Source: Pararhodobacter oceanensis
GTDB lineage: Bacteria > Pseudomonadota > Alphaproteobacteria > Rhodobacterales > Rhodobacteraceae
Direction: 5' to 3'
DNA: 64,000 nucleotides
Assembly: GCF_003076755.1 (NCBI RefSeq)
Contig: NZ_QDKM01000005.1
Coordinates: 226,601 to 290,600, forward strand
Shown: positions 18,212 through 26,934 of the stretch, piece after piece
Position numbering within the stretch: position 1 is the first letter of the stretch
Layout of the letters: every line of letters begins with the position of its first letter
Position numbers and translations under genes: made by a program
Notes under the pieces: generated by a model
The model's input: only the letters and a program-made list of their open reading frames with translations
Told to the model about the DNA's origin: nothing
Databases searched by the model: none

Positions 18212-19261
18212 GTGCCCGTCACCTTGCAAAACCCGTTTCGCGGCGCCGGATTGCCCGGGCTGACCGAGTTTCCGCGCAGCAGTTCGCAGGTGGTCGGCGC
18301 GCTTTTGGCGCTCTGTCCGGTCTATGAGCGCACGCCGCTGATCGACGCCGCCGCGGTGGCCGCCGATCTCGGCATTGCCGGTCTGCAGATCAAGGATGAA
18401 CGCCAGCGCATGGGGCTGGGCAGTTTCAAGGCGCTGGGCGCGGCCTTTGTCATCGCCCATGACGCCTCGGAAGTGGTGCGCGGCGATGCTTGGGAGCAGG
18501 CGTTGCGCGGGCGCACCTATGTCGCTGCCAGCGCCGGCAATCACGGGCTTTCGGTGGCTGCGGGGGCGCGGGTTTTCGGCGCGCAGGCGGTGATCTATCT
18601 GGCCGAGACCGTGCCCGAGGCTTTCGCCCGCCGTCTGCGCGATATGGGCGCGCAGGTGGTGCGCGCGGGTGCCAATTACGAGGCCTCGATGGAGGCCGCC
18701 GCGCAGGCCGCCGATGCCAATGATTGGACGCTCTTGTCCGACAGTTCATGGCCCGGCTATATCGAGGTGCCGACGCGGGTGATGGAGGGCTATGTGCAGC
18801 TCGCCGCCGAGATTGTCGCGCAGATGGTCACCCCGCCCAGCCATATCCTGTTGCAGGCCGGTGTCGGCGGGCTTGCCGCTGCCGTCGCTGTCAAAGCCCG
18901 CGCGGCATGGGGCGAGGCGCCGAAAATCATCGTCGTCGAGCCCGATCAGGCGCCCGCCCTTGCCGATAGCATCCGCGCCGGCGCTCTGGTCGAGACGCAG
19001 GGCGGGGTGTCGAATATGGGGCGGCTCGATTGCAAGACGCCCTCGCTGGTGGCGCTGGCCGGACTGGCGCGCGACGCCGATTATTTCGTCACCATCAGCG
19101 ATGCCGAGGCCGAGCGCGGCGTCGCGGTGATGGCGCAGCAGGGGTTCGCCTCGACGCCTTCGGGCGCGGCGGGGCTGGCGGCGCTGATCGCCGGTCTGCC
19201 CGAGATCGGCCCCGAGGCGCAGGTGCTGGCGATCCTCAGCGAAGGCCCCGAGGATGCCTGA
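18212..19261 (+). CDS. PLP-dependent ammonia-lyase, diaminopropionate ammonia-lyase type
   Basis: A 349-residue fold-type II PLP enzyme. The PLP Lys is in GLGSFKALGAAF at about residue 73; the phosphate-side AASAGNHGLSVAAGAR follows near 110, and LLQAGVGGLAAAV near 215. SNMGRLDCKTPS near 270 resembles diaminopropionate ammonia-lyase more than threonine dehydratase. Such enzymes release ammonia from 2,3-diaminopropionate or a beta-substituted amino acid, giving a 2-keto acid. The GTG at 18212 is chosen because AAGGAG lies six bases upstream. Its stop overlaps the next ATG, making it the first gene of a four-gene coupled operon. Confidence 0.85.
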   Translation: MPVTLQNPFRGAGLPGLTEFPRSSSQVVGALLALCPVYERTPLIDAAAVAADLGIAGLQIKDERQRMGLGSFKALGAAFVIAHDASEVVRGDAWEQALRGRTYVAASAGNHGLSVAAGARVFGAQAVIYLAETVPEAFARRLRDMGAQVVRAGANYEASMEAAAQAADANDWTLLSDSSWPGYIEVPTRVMEGYVQLAAEIVAQMVTPPSHILLQAGVGGLAAAVAVKARAAWGEAPKIIVVEPDQAPALADSIRAGALVETQGGVSNMGRLDCKTPSLVALAGLARDADYFVTISDAEAERGVAVMAQQGFASTPSGAAGLAALIAGLPEIGPEAQVLAILSEGPEDA

Positions 19262-20447
19262 GGCGGCAGCCCCCGCAGCCACACCTCTGCCCGCGCGCGG
19301 CTTTCCGCCCGCGGAATACCAGCGCCGCGTCACCGCCCTGCAAGCATCTATGGCGCAGGCGGGGATGGAGGCGCTGCTGCTGACCACCCCGCCCGATATC
19401 TACTATACCACCGGCTTTCTGACCCGCTTCTGGGAAAGCCCCGCGCGCCCGTGGTTCGTGGTCGTCCCTGCCTTGGGCGCCCCTGTCGCGGTGATCCCCG
19501 CGATTGGCGCCGATCTGATGGCGCGCACATGGGTCCGTGACATCCGCACATGGGAGGCGCCCGATCCGCAGGACGATGGCGTCAGCCTGCTATCCGAGGC
19601 TTTGGCCGAACTGGTGCCGCCATCGGGCGCCATCGGGGTGCCGATGGGGCTGGAGACGCATCTGCGCATGCCCTTGGGCGATTATGCGCGGGTGATCCAG
19701 CGCCTTGCCCCGCGCCGCATCCTCGATGCCACCGCCACGGTGCAGCGGGTGCGCGAGGTGAAATCCGACGCCGAGATCGCCAAGATCCGCGCCATCTGCG
19801 GCATTGCCGATCAGGCCTTCGCGCAGGTGCCCGAGTTCGCCGCCGCGGGTGTGCCTTTGGATCAGGTGTTTCGCGATTTTCAGGTGGCGCTGCTGCAAGC
19901 GGGGGCGGATTGGGTCAGCTATACCGCAGGCGGCGCGGGGCAGGGGGGCTACGGCGATGTGATCTCGCCCGCCGAGGCCGTGCCGCTGCGCAAAGGCGAT
20001 ATAGTGATGCTCGACACCGGCGCGGTGCGTGACGGGTATTTCTGCGATTTTGACCGCAATTATGCCGTCGGCCCACCCTCGGATGATGCGCGCCGCGCCC
20101 ATGACGCGCTCACTCATGCCACCGAAGTCGCGCTCGCCACCTTGCGCCCCGGCATGCGCGCCGCCGATCTGCACCGGATCCTCTGCGACGCCCTAAGCGC
20201 CAAAGGCGCCACGCCGCTGGGCGGGCGCTTGGGCCACGGTTTGGGGCTGACCCTGACCGAATGGCCCTCGCTCACCGCGCGGGACCAGACCGAGCTGCGC
20301 GCGGGCATGGTGCTGACGCTGGAACCGGGGGTTGAGGTGGCCAAGGGCAAGATCCTCGTGCATGAGGAAAACATCGTGCTGCGCGACACGGGGCCGGAGC
20401 TCTTGTCACCTCGCGCTCCCGCCATCCTTCCGGAACTGGCGCTATGA
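19254..20447 (+). CDS. M24 family metallohydrolase (Xaa-Pro peptidase/creatinase/ectoine hydrolase fold)
   Basis: A 397-residue pita-bread hydrolase with a creatinase-type N-terminal domain (IYYTTGFLTRFWESPARPW) and a complete dinuclear metal site in the C-terminal domain: Asp in MLDTGAVRDG, Asp in FCDFDRNY, His in GHGLGLTLTE, Glu in LEPGVEV and Glu in HEENIVL. Family members cleave Xaa-Pro peptides, creatine or ectoine. Company with OCD-, PLP-lyase- and maleate-isomerase-type genes recalls the eut/doe ectoine genes, but the PLP gene is of another type. A small cyclic or amide amino acid is the likely substrate class. ATG overlaps the previous stop. Confidence 0.87.
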   Translation: MPEAAAPAATPLPARGFPPAEYQRRVTALQASMAQAGMEALLLTTPPDIYYTTGFLTRFWESPARPWFVVVPALGAPVAVIPAIGADLMARTWVRDIRTWEAPDPQDDGVSLLSEALAELVPPSGAIGVPMGLETHLRMPLGDYARVIQRLAPRRILDATATVQRVREVKSDAEIAKIRAICGIADQAFAQVPEFAAAGVPLDQVFRDFQVALLQAGADWVSYTAGGAGQGGYGDVISPAEAVPLRKGDIVMLDTGAVRDGYFCDFDRNYAVGPPSDDARRAHDALTHATEVALATLRPGMRAADLHRILCDALSAKGATPLGGRLGHGLGLTLTEWPSLTARDQTELRAGMVLTLEPGVEVAKGKILVHEENIVLRDTGPELLSPRAPAILPELAL

Positions 20448-21193
20448 GTCAGCCCTATCGTCTCACCGGTCCGATTGGCCGCAAGACCCTCGGGCTGATT
20501 GTGTTGCAGGTCGATGAGACCATCGAGCAGGACTTCCGCCGCCTCTTCCCCGACCCGCAACTCGCGCTCCATATCAGCCGCATCCCCTCGGGCGCCGATC
20601 TCAACCCCGACACCATCGGGCAAATGGCTGTGGACCTGCCCCGCGCCGCCGCCCTCCTGCCGCCCGCCGCCGCGTTCGACTCTGTCGGCTACGGCTGCAC
20701 CTCGGGCACCACATTGATCGGCGCCGAGGCCGTCGCGGGGATGATCCACTCCGCCTGCAATACCGCACAGGTGGCCGATCCCCTGACTGCCGCGCTGGGC
20801 GCCTTCACCCATCTGCGCACCCGCTCTCTGGCCATTGTCTCGCCCTATATCGAGGCGGTCGCGCAGCCGATCCGCCGCGCTTTTGAGGGCGCCGGTTTCC
20901 ACATCCCTGCCACCCTGTCCTTCGGCGAGACCGTCGAGGCCAATGTCGCGCGCATAGATCCCGCTTCGATCCACGCCGCCGCGCTACAAGCGGGCCGCAC
21001 CGAGGGCGTCGAAGCGGTGTTCATCTCTTGCACCAATCTGCGCACGCTGGATATTCTGGACGATCTGGAGCAGAAACTGGGCCTGCCGGTCATCAGCAGC
21101 AATCAGGCGCTGGCTTGGCAGATGGCGCGGCACTGCGGGCTAACACTGCCCAAGGGCGCGCCGGGCCAATTGCTGCGCGCCCTAACCGAGTGA
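20444..21193 (+). CDS. Maleate cis-trans isomerase / arylmalonate decarboxylase family protein (EutA-like)
   Basis: A 249-residue Asp/Glu racemase superfamily protein. Both catalytic cysteines of the maleate isomerase group are present: Cys85 in GYGCTSGTT and Cys196 in FISCTNLRTL. It therefore probably performs cysteine-based isomerisation or decarboxylation of a small dicarboxylate, or the poorly defined EutA step. It is joined to the M24 gene by an ATGA overlap and is followed six bases after its stop by the FGE gene. Confidence 0.87.
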   Translation: MSQPYRLTGPIGRKTLGLIVLQVDETIEQDFRRLFPDPQLALHISRIPSGADLNPDTIGQMAVDLPRAAALLPPAAAFDSVGYGCTSGTTLIGAEAVAGMIHSACNTAQVADPLTAALGAFTHLRTRSLAIVSPYIEAVAQPIRRAFEGAGFHIPATLSFGETVEANVARIDPASIHAAALQAGRTEGVEAVFISCTNLRTLDILDDLEQKLGLPVISSNQALAWQMARHCGLTLPKGAPGQLLRALTE

Positions 21194-21199
21194 GCCGAG

Positions 21200-22168
21200 A
21201 TGGACACAAAACCCTGCTGCACCCCCGAGATTGACCCGATGGCGGCATTGACCGCGCGCTGCGAGGCGGCGCTGGCAGAGGTCACCCCCGCCACGCCGGA
21301 GGTGCAGGCGGAATTGCGCGACGCACTGGTCGAAATCCCCGGCGGGTTCTTTGACATGGGCACACGGCGCTCGACCTATCCCGACGATGGCGACAGCCCG
21401 CGCCGCAAGGTGCATCTGCGCCCCTATCTGATCGCGCCGACCTCGGTCACCAATGCCGAGTTTGCGCGGTTCACCACAGCCACCGGCTACCGCACCGTTG
21501 CCGAGGCGGAGGGCTGGAGCTTTGTCTTCCACCTTCTACTCGCTGACCCCGAGGCGCATCCGACCAGCCCGCCGGGCCTGAACTGGTGGCGGCAAGTTCA
21601 TGGCGCGTCATGGCAGCACCCCGAGGGGCCGGGCAGCAGTATCACCACCCGCATGGACCATCCGGCGGTGCATATCAGCTGGTTTGACGCACAGGCCTAT
21701 TGCCGCTGGGCCGGTCTGATCCTGCCCAGTGAGGCGCAATGGGAACGCGCCGCCCGCGGCGGGCTGGCGCATAAAAAATACCCCTGGGGCGATACGCTGC
21801 TGCCGCAGGGCCAGCACGCGATGAACATCTTTCAAGGCAGTTTCCCGCAGCAGAACACCGCCGAGGACGGCTATATCGGCACCGCGCCGGTGCGCGCCTA
21901 TCAGCCCAACGCTTACGGCCTCTACAATATGACCGGCAATGTCTGGGAATGGGTGAGCGACCGCTTCGGCCCGCATCCGGCACCGATCAAGGGCAAGCCC
22001 GACCGCGAGCCGCAGGGCGCCGCCACCGGCCATGCACGGGTGCAGCGCGGGGGCTCCTATCTCTGCCACGACAGCTATTGCGACCGGTATCATGTGCATT
22101 CACGCACCCGCAACGACCCCGAAAGCTCCACCGGCAATATCGGGTTTCGCGTCGCCGCGCCCGCCTAG
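21200..22168 (+). CDS. Formylglycine-generating enzyme (FGE/SUMF1) family protein
   Basis: A 322-residue FGE-fold protein. The C-terminal active-site stretch GGSYLCHDSYCDRYHVHSR carries both catalytic cysteines (about Cys289 and Cys294), as in SUMF1, and DPESSTGNIGFRV follows. The N-terminus has a CCTPE motif, and GNVWEWVSDRFGP is typical. The known reaction is copper-dependent oxidation of a Cys in CxPxR of sulfatases to formylglycine. No sulfatase gene is visible in the window. The gene starts six bases after the isomerase-like gene's stop, the last of a four-gene operon. EgtB-type sulfoxide synthases share the fold but lack this Cys pair. Confidence 0.9.
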   Translation: MDTKPCCTPEIDPMAALTARCEAALAEVTPATPEVQAELRDALVEIPGGFFDMGTRRSTYPDDGDSPRRKVHLRPYLIAPTSVTNAEFARFTTATGYRTVAEAEGWSFVFHLLLADPEAHPTSPPGLNWWRQVHGASWQHPEGPGSSITTRMDHPAVHISWFDAQAYCRWAGLILPSEAQWERAARGGLAHKKYPWGDTLLPQGQHAMNIFQGSFPQQNTAEDGYIGTAPVRAYQPNAYGLYNMTGNVWEWVSDRFGPHPAPIKGKPDREPQGAATGHARVQRGGSYLCHDSYCDRYHVHSRTRNDPESSTGNIGFRVAAPA

Positions 22169-22311
22169 ACGCGGGGTAAACCCGGCCCGAATGGCCGCCC
22201 GAGTTGCCTGACAGCAGCGGATCGGGCAGAAAGCGCTATCGCCGCGCGGGCTAGGCGATTACACCCGCCGCGATCAAACCGCGAATAGGAAACGGGGCCG
22301 AAAGGGGCGCT

Positions 22312-22923
22312 ATGGCAATTCATCTCTATAAAAACGACCTGCCCGATGATCTCGATCTCGGCGCGGTGGTGGCGATTGATTGCGAAACTATGGGGCTGAA
22401 CCCGCAGCGCGACCGGCTCTGTCTGGTGCAGCTATCATGCGGAGACGGCAACGCGCATCTGGTGCAGATCAGCCCAGACCAGAGCGAAGCGCCCAATCTG
22501 ACGCGGCTCTTGGCCGATCCGCAGGTGCTTAAACTCTTTCACTACGGCCGCTTTGATATCGCCGCGCTTTATCACCGCTTTGGCGTTTTGGCGGCACCGG
22601 TCTGGTGCACCAAGATCGCCTCGAAACTGGTGCGCACCTATACCGACCGCCACGGGCTGAAAAACCTGCTCAGCGAACTCCTCAACGTCGATATCTCGAA
22701 ACTGCAACAATCCAGCGACTGGGGCGCGGCGGATATCTCTCAGGCGCAGCGTGACTATGCCGCCTCGGATGTGCTCTATCTGCACCGGCTCAAGGAGCGG
22801 CTGCAATTCATGCTGGTGCGCGAAGACCGCGTGGCCCTCGCGCAGGCGTGTTTCGACTTTCTGCCGCAGCGCGCGCTACTGGATATCGCCGGCTGGTCCG
22901 ACACGGATATCTTCTCGCATTAA
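22312..22923 (+). CDS. RNase D-like 3'-5' exonuclease
   Basis: A 203-residue DEDD-type exonuclease domain without HRDC domains. The three Exo motifs are VVAIDCETMGLNP (D, E) near residues 21-33, KLFHYGRFDIAAL (D) near 78-90, and QRDYAASDVLYLHRL (Tyr and Asp, DEDDy) near 145-159. It probably trims structured RNA 3' ends. It is upstream of lptC in the order seen in many Rhodobacterales, with an 18-base gap. Confidence 0.9.
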   Translation: MAIHLYKNDLPDDLDLGAVVAIDCETMGLNPQRDRLCLVQLSCGDGNAHLVQISPDQSEAPNLTRLLADPQVLKLFHYGRFDIAALYHRFGVLAAPVWCTKIASKLVRTYTDRHGLKNLLSELLNVDISKLQQSSDWGAADISQAQRDYAASDVLYLHRLKERLQFMLVREDRVALAQACFDFLPQRALLDIAGWSDTDIFSH

Positions 22924-22941
22924 CCCACGGAGATCAGGGGC

Positions 22942-23586
22942 ATGGCGCGTCTCATCAGGCAAGGATCACGGCAGGGGGCACGCGCGACGCGCTCGCGGTA
23001 TTCACGGCTGATCGGCGTGCTCAAGATCGTGCTGCCGCTGACCGCGCTGGTGCTGCTGTCGCTGGTGTTCCTGCTGGCGCGCACGATTGACCCGACGCAG
23101 GGGATCTCGATGGCCTCGATTGATGTCGAGGACCGCGCCCGCGATCCGCGTCTGTCCGGCGCGCGCTTTGCCGGTGTCACCGAGGACGGGGCGGCGCTGA
23201 CCATTGTCACCGAGACCGCGCGTTCCGACCCCAATGCAGCGATGCGGCTCGAGGTCACCGGCTTGGATCTGAGCCTTGAGGGCGCCGAGGGCGAGACGCT
23301 GATGGCCCATGCCGAGTCCGGCGTGGTTGACCGCGGCGCCGGCAGCTTCGAGATGAGCGGCGGGCTGCGGCTGAGCGCGACACCGGGCTATGATCTGCGC
23401 ACCGAACGCATCGAGGGGCTGCTGGATTCCACCCATATCCGCGCCCCGGGCGAGGTCTCGGGACGGGCGCCTGCGGGGGAAATCCACGCCGGAAACATGG
23501 TAATGCGCGTCGATTCGCCCATGGAACAGGGTTATGTGCTTGTTTTCGGGGGCGGTGTGCGGTTGATATATCAACCAGAGAACTGA
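22942..23586 (+). CDS. lptC: LPS export bitopic protein LptC
   Basis: A 214-residue protein with one N-terminal membrane helix (residues ~30-50, VLKIVLPLTALVLLSLVFLL) and a periplasmic jelly-roll OstA/LptC domain with TEDGAALTIVTETAR and a series of beta strands. It receives lipopolysaccharide from the LptB2FG transporter and passes it to LptA. Position before lptA and lptB supports the call, as sequence conservation in this family is low. Confidence 0.88.
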   Translation: MARLIRQGSRQGARATRSRYSRLIGVLKIVLPLTALVLLSLVFLLARTIDPTQGISMASIDVEDRARDPRLSGARFAGVTEDGAALTIVTETARSDPNAAMRLEVTGLDLSLEGAEGETLMAHAESGVVDRGAGSFEMSGGLRLSATPGYDLRTERIEGLLDSTHIRAPGEVSGRAPAGEIHAGNMVMRVDSPMEQGYVLVFGGGVRLIYQPEN

Positions 23587-23596
23587 GGAGCGCCGA

Positions 23597-24142
23597 ATGA
23601 TCCATCCGATGCCGCGACCCGTCCTGACCTACGCCATGGGCCCTGTATTGAGCGGCTTTCTCATGGCGGTGCTGGCTGCGGCGCTGATGGTCTCGCTACC
23701 GGCACAGGCGCAGGATGTGCAAATCCGTTTCGGCTCGTCGCTTCGGCTGGAGGAAAGCGCGCTCGAGGTCACCGCCGACTCGCTCGAGGTTGACCAGACC
23801 ACCGGCGCCACCGTGTTCACCGGCAATGTGCTGGCCGCGCAGGGCGATATGCGGATTTCGGCCAATCTGCTGCAACTGGTCTATGAAGCAGGCGCCACCG
23901 AAGGCTCGCGGCGGATCGGCACGCTGACCGCCACCGGCGACGTTGCCATGGTGACCAGCGAAGAGGCGGTCGAGGCCGAACGCGCGGTCTATTCGATGCG
24001 CGCCCAGACCCTCGAGATGACCGGCGATGTGATGCTGGTGCAGGGGCCGAACCTGCTCTCGGGCGAGCGTTTCATCGCCGATCTGCGCAATGGCACTGGC
24101 CGTATGATGGGCCGCGTGCGGACGATTATCCAATTTGATTGA
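23597..24142 (+). CDS. lptA: Periplasmic LPS transport protein LptA
   Basis: A 181-residue protein with a signal peptide (hydrophobic core about residues 17-34, cleavage after a PAQAQ-like site) and one OstA/LptA beta-jelly-roll domain: LEVTADSLEVDQTTGATVFT, then GNVLAAQGDMRISANLL. It bridges LptC in the inner membrane and LptD in the outer membrane. It begins 10 bases after lptC and is followed by lptB. Confidence 0.92.
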   Translation: MIHPMPRPVLTYAMGPVLSGFLMAVLAAALMVSLPAQAQDVQIRFGSSLRLEESALEVTADSLEVDQTTGATVFTGNVLAAQGDMRISANLLQLVYEAGATEGSRRIGTLTATGDVAMVTSEEAVEAERAVYSMRAQTLEMTGDVMLVQGPNLLSGERFIADLRNGTGRMMGRVRTIIQFD

Positions 24143-24151
24143 TTTCCCCCT

Positions 24152-24892
24152 ATGACTGACCATGCGACGCCAGACAGCGGGCTGCAGATTGCAGGCCTGC
24201 GCAAAGCCTACAAACGCCGGCCGGTGCTGCGCGGCATCGACCTGTCGCTGGCCCGTGGCGAGGTGGTGGCGCTTTTGGGGCCGAATGGCTCGGGCAAGAC
24301 CACATGTTTTTACTGCGTCGCCGGTCTGGTGCCCGCCGATGCGGGGCAGGTGTTGATCGACGGGCGCGATGTTTCCGGCTGGCCGATGTATCGCCGCGCG
24401 CGCCTCGGCATCGGCTATCTGCCGCAGGAAATGTCGATCTTTCGCGGCATGTCGGTAGAGGATAATATCAACGCGATTTTGGAACTCTCGGTCCCCGACC
24501 GCACGCAACGCGCCGCGCGGCTGGAGGAATTGCTCGAGGAATTTTCCATCACCCGCCTGCGCAAATCCCCCGCGATGGCGCTTTCGGGCGGTGAGCGGCG
24601 GCGCACCGAGATCGCCCGTTGCCTCGCCTCCAACCCCTCGTTTGTGCTGCTTGATGAGCCTTTCGCCGGTGTTGACCCGATTGCCGTCGGCGATATCCGC
24701 GCGCTGGTCGGTGATCTGACCGAACGCGGCATCGGCGTGTTGATCACCGATCATAACGTCCGCGAGACCCTTGAGATCGTTGACCGCGCCTATATCCTGC
24801 ATGATGGCAAAGTGCTGATGAGCGGCACGCCCGAAGAGGTTGTGCAGGACGAAGACGTGCGCCGCGTCTATCTGGGCGACAGCTTCAAGTAG
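24152..24892 (+). CDS. lptB: LPS export ABC transporter ATPase LptB
   Basis: A 246-residue ABC ATPase with Walker A GPNGSGKTT at ~46-54, the signature ALSGGERRRTEIARCLA near 147-163, Walker B FVLLDEPFAGVDP and an H-loop ITDHNVRETLE. The LptB-like features IGYLPQEMSIFRGMSVEDNI and YLGDSF at the end are clear. It powers LPS extraction from the inner membrane. Nine bases follow lptA, so lptC-A-B form one unit. Confidence 0.97.
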   Translation: MTDHATPDSGLQIAGLRKAYKRRPVLRGIDLSLARGEVVALLGPNGSGKTTCFYCVAGLVPADAGQVLIDGRDVSGWPMYRRARLGIGYLPQEMSIFRGMSVEDNINAILELSVPDRTQRAARLEELLEEFSITRLRKSPAMALSGGERRRTEIARCLASNPSFVLLDEPFAGVDPIAVGDIRALVGDLTERGIGVLITDHNVRETLEIVDRAYILHDGKVLMSGTPEEVVQDEDVRRVYLGDSFK

Positions 24893-24932
24893 CCCGCTGC
24901 TGGGGCAGTTACGGCGGCGAGAAAGGGGCATT

Positions 24933-26219
24933 ATGAGCCTGACGCCACGGCTTGACCTGCAACTCAAGCAGCGCCTCGCCCTGACGCCGCAATTGCGCAC
25001 GCGGCTGGCGGTCTTGCGCATGTCGCCCTTGGAGCTGGCCGAAGAGGTCGCCCGCGAGGCCGCGCGCAACCCCTTCCTGCTGCACAGCCCGCCCGCTGCG
25101 CCCGCGCCCTCTGATGGCATGGTCGCCGAGCAGATCGCCCCTGCGCTGGGCTTCCATGAAGACCTGCGCCTGCAACTCTCGCGCCAGGACCTGCCGCCCA
25201 AAACCGCCGCCGCCGCCGACTTCCTGATCGGCGAATTGCGTGACGACGGGTTTCTGGATGTGACGCTGGCCGAGCTGTCCACGGAACTCGCGCTGCCGCT
25301 GGCGCTGCTCGAGGACGGGCTGCGCGCCCTGCAAGCCTGCGAACCGGCGGGGATCGGCGCGCGCACCCTGCCCGAATGTCTGCATCTGCAATTGCGCGCC
25401 AAAGGGCTGGGCGAGGAGGACGCCACCCAGACCCTCGCCCATCTCGACGGTTTTGGCCGTCGCGACTGGCCGGCGCTGCGCAAGGCGCTGTCCCTGCCGC
25501 TGCCCGCACTCAAAGCCCGCGCCACGCTGTTGCAAAGCCTGACCCCGCGCCCCGTGCCCGAGACCATGGCAGCCCCCGCCCAGCATCTGCGCGCCGATCT
25601 GCGGCTTGAGCGCAACAGCGACGGCACGCTCAGCATCCTGCCCGAGCGCCGCGCCCATCCCGCGCTGCATCTCGACCGCGCCATGGTCGCCCGCGCCAGT
25701 GACGACGGCTTCGCGCCTGAGTTGCTGGAGCGCGCCCGCGCCCTGATCGCTGCGCTCGAGCAACGCGGCCAGACGCTCTCCCGAATCGGCGATTGGCTGG
25801 CGCTCAATCAAGCGCGGTTTTTCGCCGAGGGGCCGAAGGGTTTGACCCCCTGCACCCGCGGCGATCTCGCCGCCGATCTGCAATTGCACCCCTCGACGAT
25901 CAGCCGCGCGGTTTCGGGCAAGGCGATTGATGTGGACGGGCGTCTCTGGCCGCTCTCGGTGTTCTTTTCCAGCGCGATCAAAGGCGCCGATGGGCCGGTC
26001 GCGGCGGGCGCGGTGAAAAAGCGTCTGGCCGAGCTGATCGCCGGTGAACCCGCGGGCCAGCCCCTGTCCGACGAATCACTTGTCGAAAAACTGAATGCGG
26101 AAGGCGTTGACATCGCACGTCGAACTGTCGCCAAATACAGGCAAGGCCTGCGCATTCCCTCGTCGGCGGTACGGCGCCGCTTGGCCAAAGCCAGACGGGG
26201 CGCCGACACCGGGGAATGA
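24933..26219 (+). CDS. rpoN: RNA polymerase sigma-54 factor
   Basis: A 428-residue sigma-54. Region I is glutamine/leucine-rich as expected (LDLQLKQRLALTPQLRTRLA), the core-binding region is in the middle, and the C-terminus has the RpoN box ARRTVAKYRQ, which reads the -24 promoter element. The acidic region II is short, making it smaller than the enteric protein. GAGAAAGGGG precedes the ATG at 24933. Order lptB-rpoN-hpf-ptsN is widely conserved in proteobacteria. Confidence 0.97.
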   Translation: MSLTPRLDLQLKQRLALTPQLRTRLAVLRMSPLELAEEVAREAARNPFLLHSPPAAPAPSDGMVAEQIAPALGFHEDLRLQLSRQDLPPKTAAAADFLIGELRDDGFLDVTLAELSTELALPLALLEDGLRALQACEPAGIGARTLPECLHLQLRAKGLGEEDATQTLAHLDGFGRRDWPALRKALSLPLPALKARATLLQSLTPRPVPETMAAPAQHLRADLRLERNSDGTLSILPERRAHPALHLDRAMVARASDDGFAPELLERARALIAALEQRGQTLSRIGDWLALNQARFFAEGPKGLTPCTRGDLAADLQLHPSTISRAVSGKAIDVDGRLWPLSVFFSSAIKGADGPVAAGAVKKRLAELIAGEPAGQPLSDESLVEKLNAEGVDIARRTVAKYRQGLRIPSSAVRRRLAKARRGADTGE

Positions 26220-26299
26220 TCCGCAACGACAGGCCGAGATGGCGGAGACCCTCGGGGCCGTTTTGACCCCGCTGGCTCCGCGCCAAAGAGGAGAGGCCT

Positions 26300-26866
26300 A
26301 TGCGGTATCAAATAAGCGGAAAACAGATCGACATCGGGGAAGCCCTGCAGACCCATGTCGAGACCGAAGTCGATGAGTTGATGGCGAAATATGCCCAGCG
26401 ACCGACCGACGCCCAAGTCGTGTTTTCCCGCGATGCCCACCATCATGTTTGCGAAGCAACGGTTCATCTTTCCAGTGGTCTGACGGTGCAAGCCCGCGGT
26501 CAGGCCAACGAAATCTACAATGCGTTCGAATCCTGTGCCGAGCGGATGGACAAGCAATTGCGTCGCTACAAACGGCGATTGAAGGACCATTACAAAGATC
26601 GCCGCTCGCCCGTTGAATTCGCGGGCGCCCCGTCGTATATCCTCGCCGCAGAAGACGCCGTGAACGGCGACGAGCCGGATTCGCTGCAGCCGATGATCAT
26701 TGCCGAGATGGAAACCCGTATTCCGTCGATCTCGGTCGGTGAGGCGGTGATGCAGATGGAATTGGGGCAGTCAGATGTTCTGGTGTTCCGCAACGAACGA
26801 CACGGCAAGATCAACGTGGTGCACCGCCGCAACGACGGCAACATCGGTTGGATCGATCCGGACTAA
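26300..26866 (+). CDS. hpf: Ribosome hibernation promoting factor, long form
   Basis: A 188-residue protein of the HPF/RaiA family. The N-terminal domain (MRYQISGKQIDIGEALQTHV) is the S30Ae fold that sits in the decoding site of idle ribosomes; basic RRYKRRLKDHYKDRR follows. The C-terminal ~55 residues (IVHRR-type ending, VMQMELGQSDVLVFRNER) are the dimerisation domain of the long form, which forms 100S particles. It lies between rpoN and ptsN. Confidence 0.95.
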   Translation: MRYQISGKQIDIGEALQTHVETEVDELMAKYAQRPTDAQVVFSRDAHHHVCEATVHLSSGLTVQARGQANEIYNAFESCAERMDKQLRRYKRRLKDHYKDRRSPVEFAGAPSYILAAEDAVNGDEPDSLQPMIIAEMETRIPSISVGEAVMQMELGQSDVLVFRNERHGKINVVHRRNDGNIGWIDPD

Positions 26867-26934
26867 CAGGACAAGGCCAGTGGTGGCACGCCGCCATTGG
26901 CCCGCCTACAGAATGACTCGAGCAGGAGGCCTGA

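Noticed and set aside
7776..22168. Canonical ectoine degradation operon
   Set aside because: Several families match, but the PLP enzyme is of diaminopropionate-lyase type, DoeB and an ectoine transporter are missing, and the order differs. Kept only as a comparison.
23696..25807. Long open frame antisense to lptA, lptB and rpoN
   Set aside because: The plus-strand genes have clear motifs; the antisense product is Ser/Arg-rich without domains.
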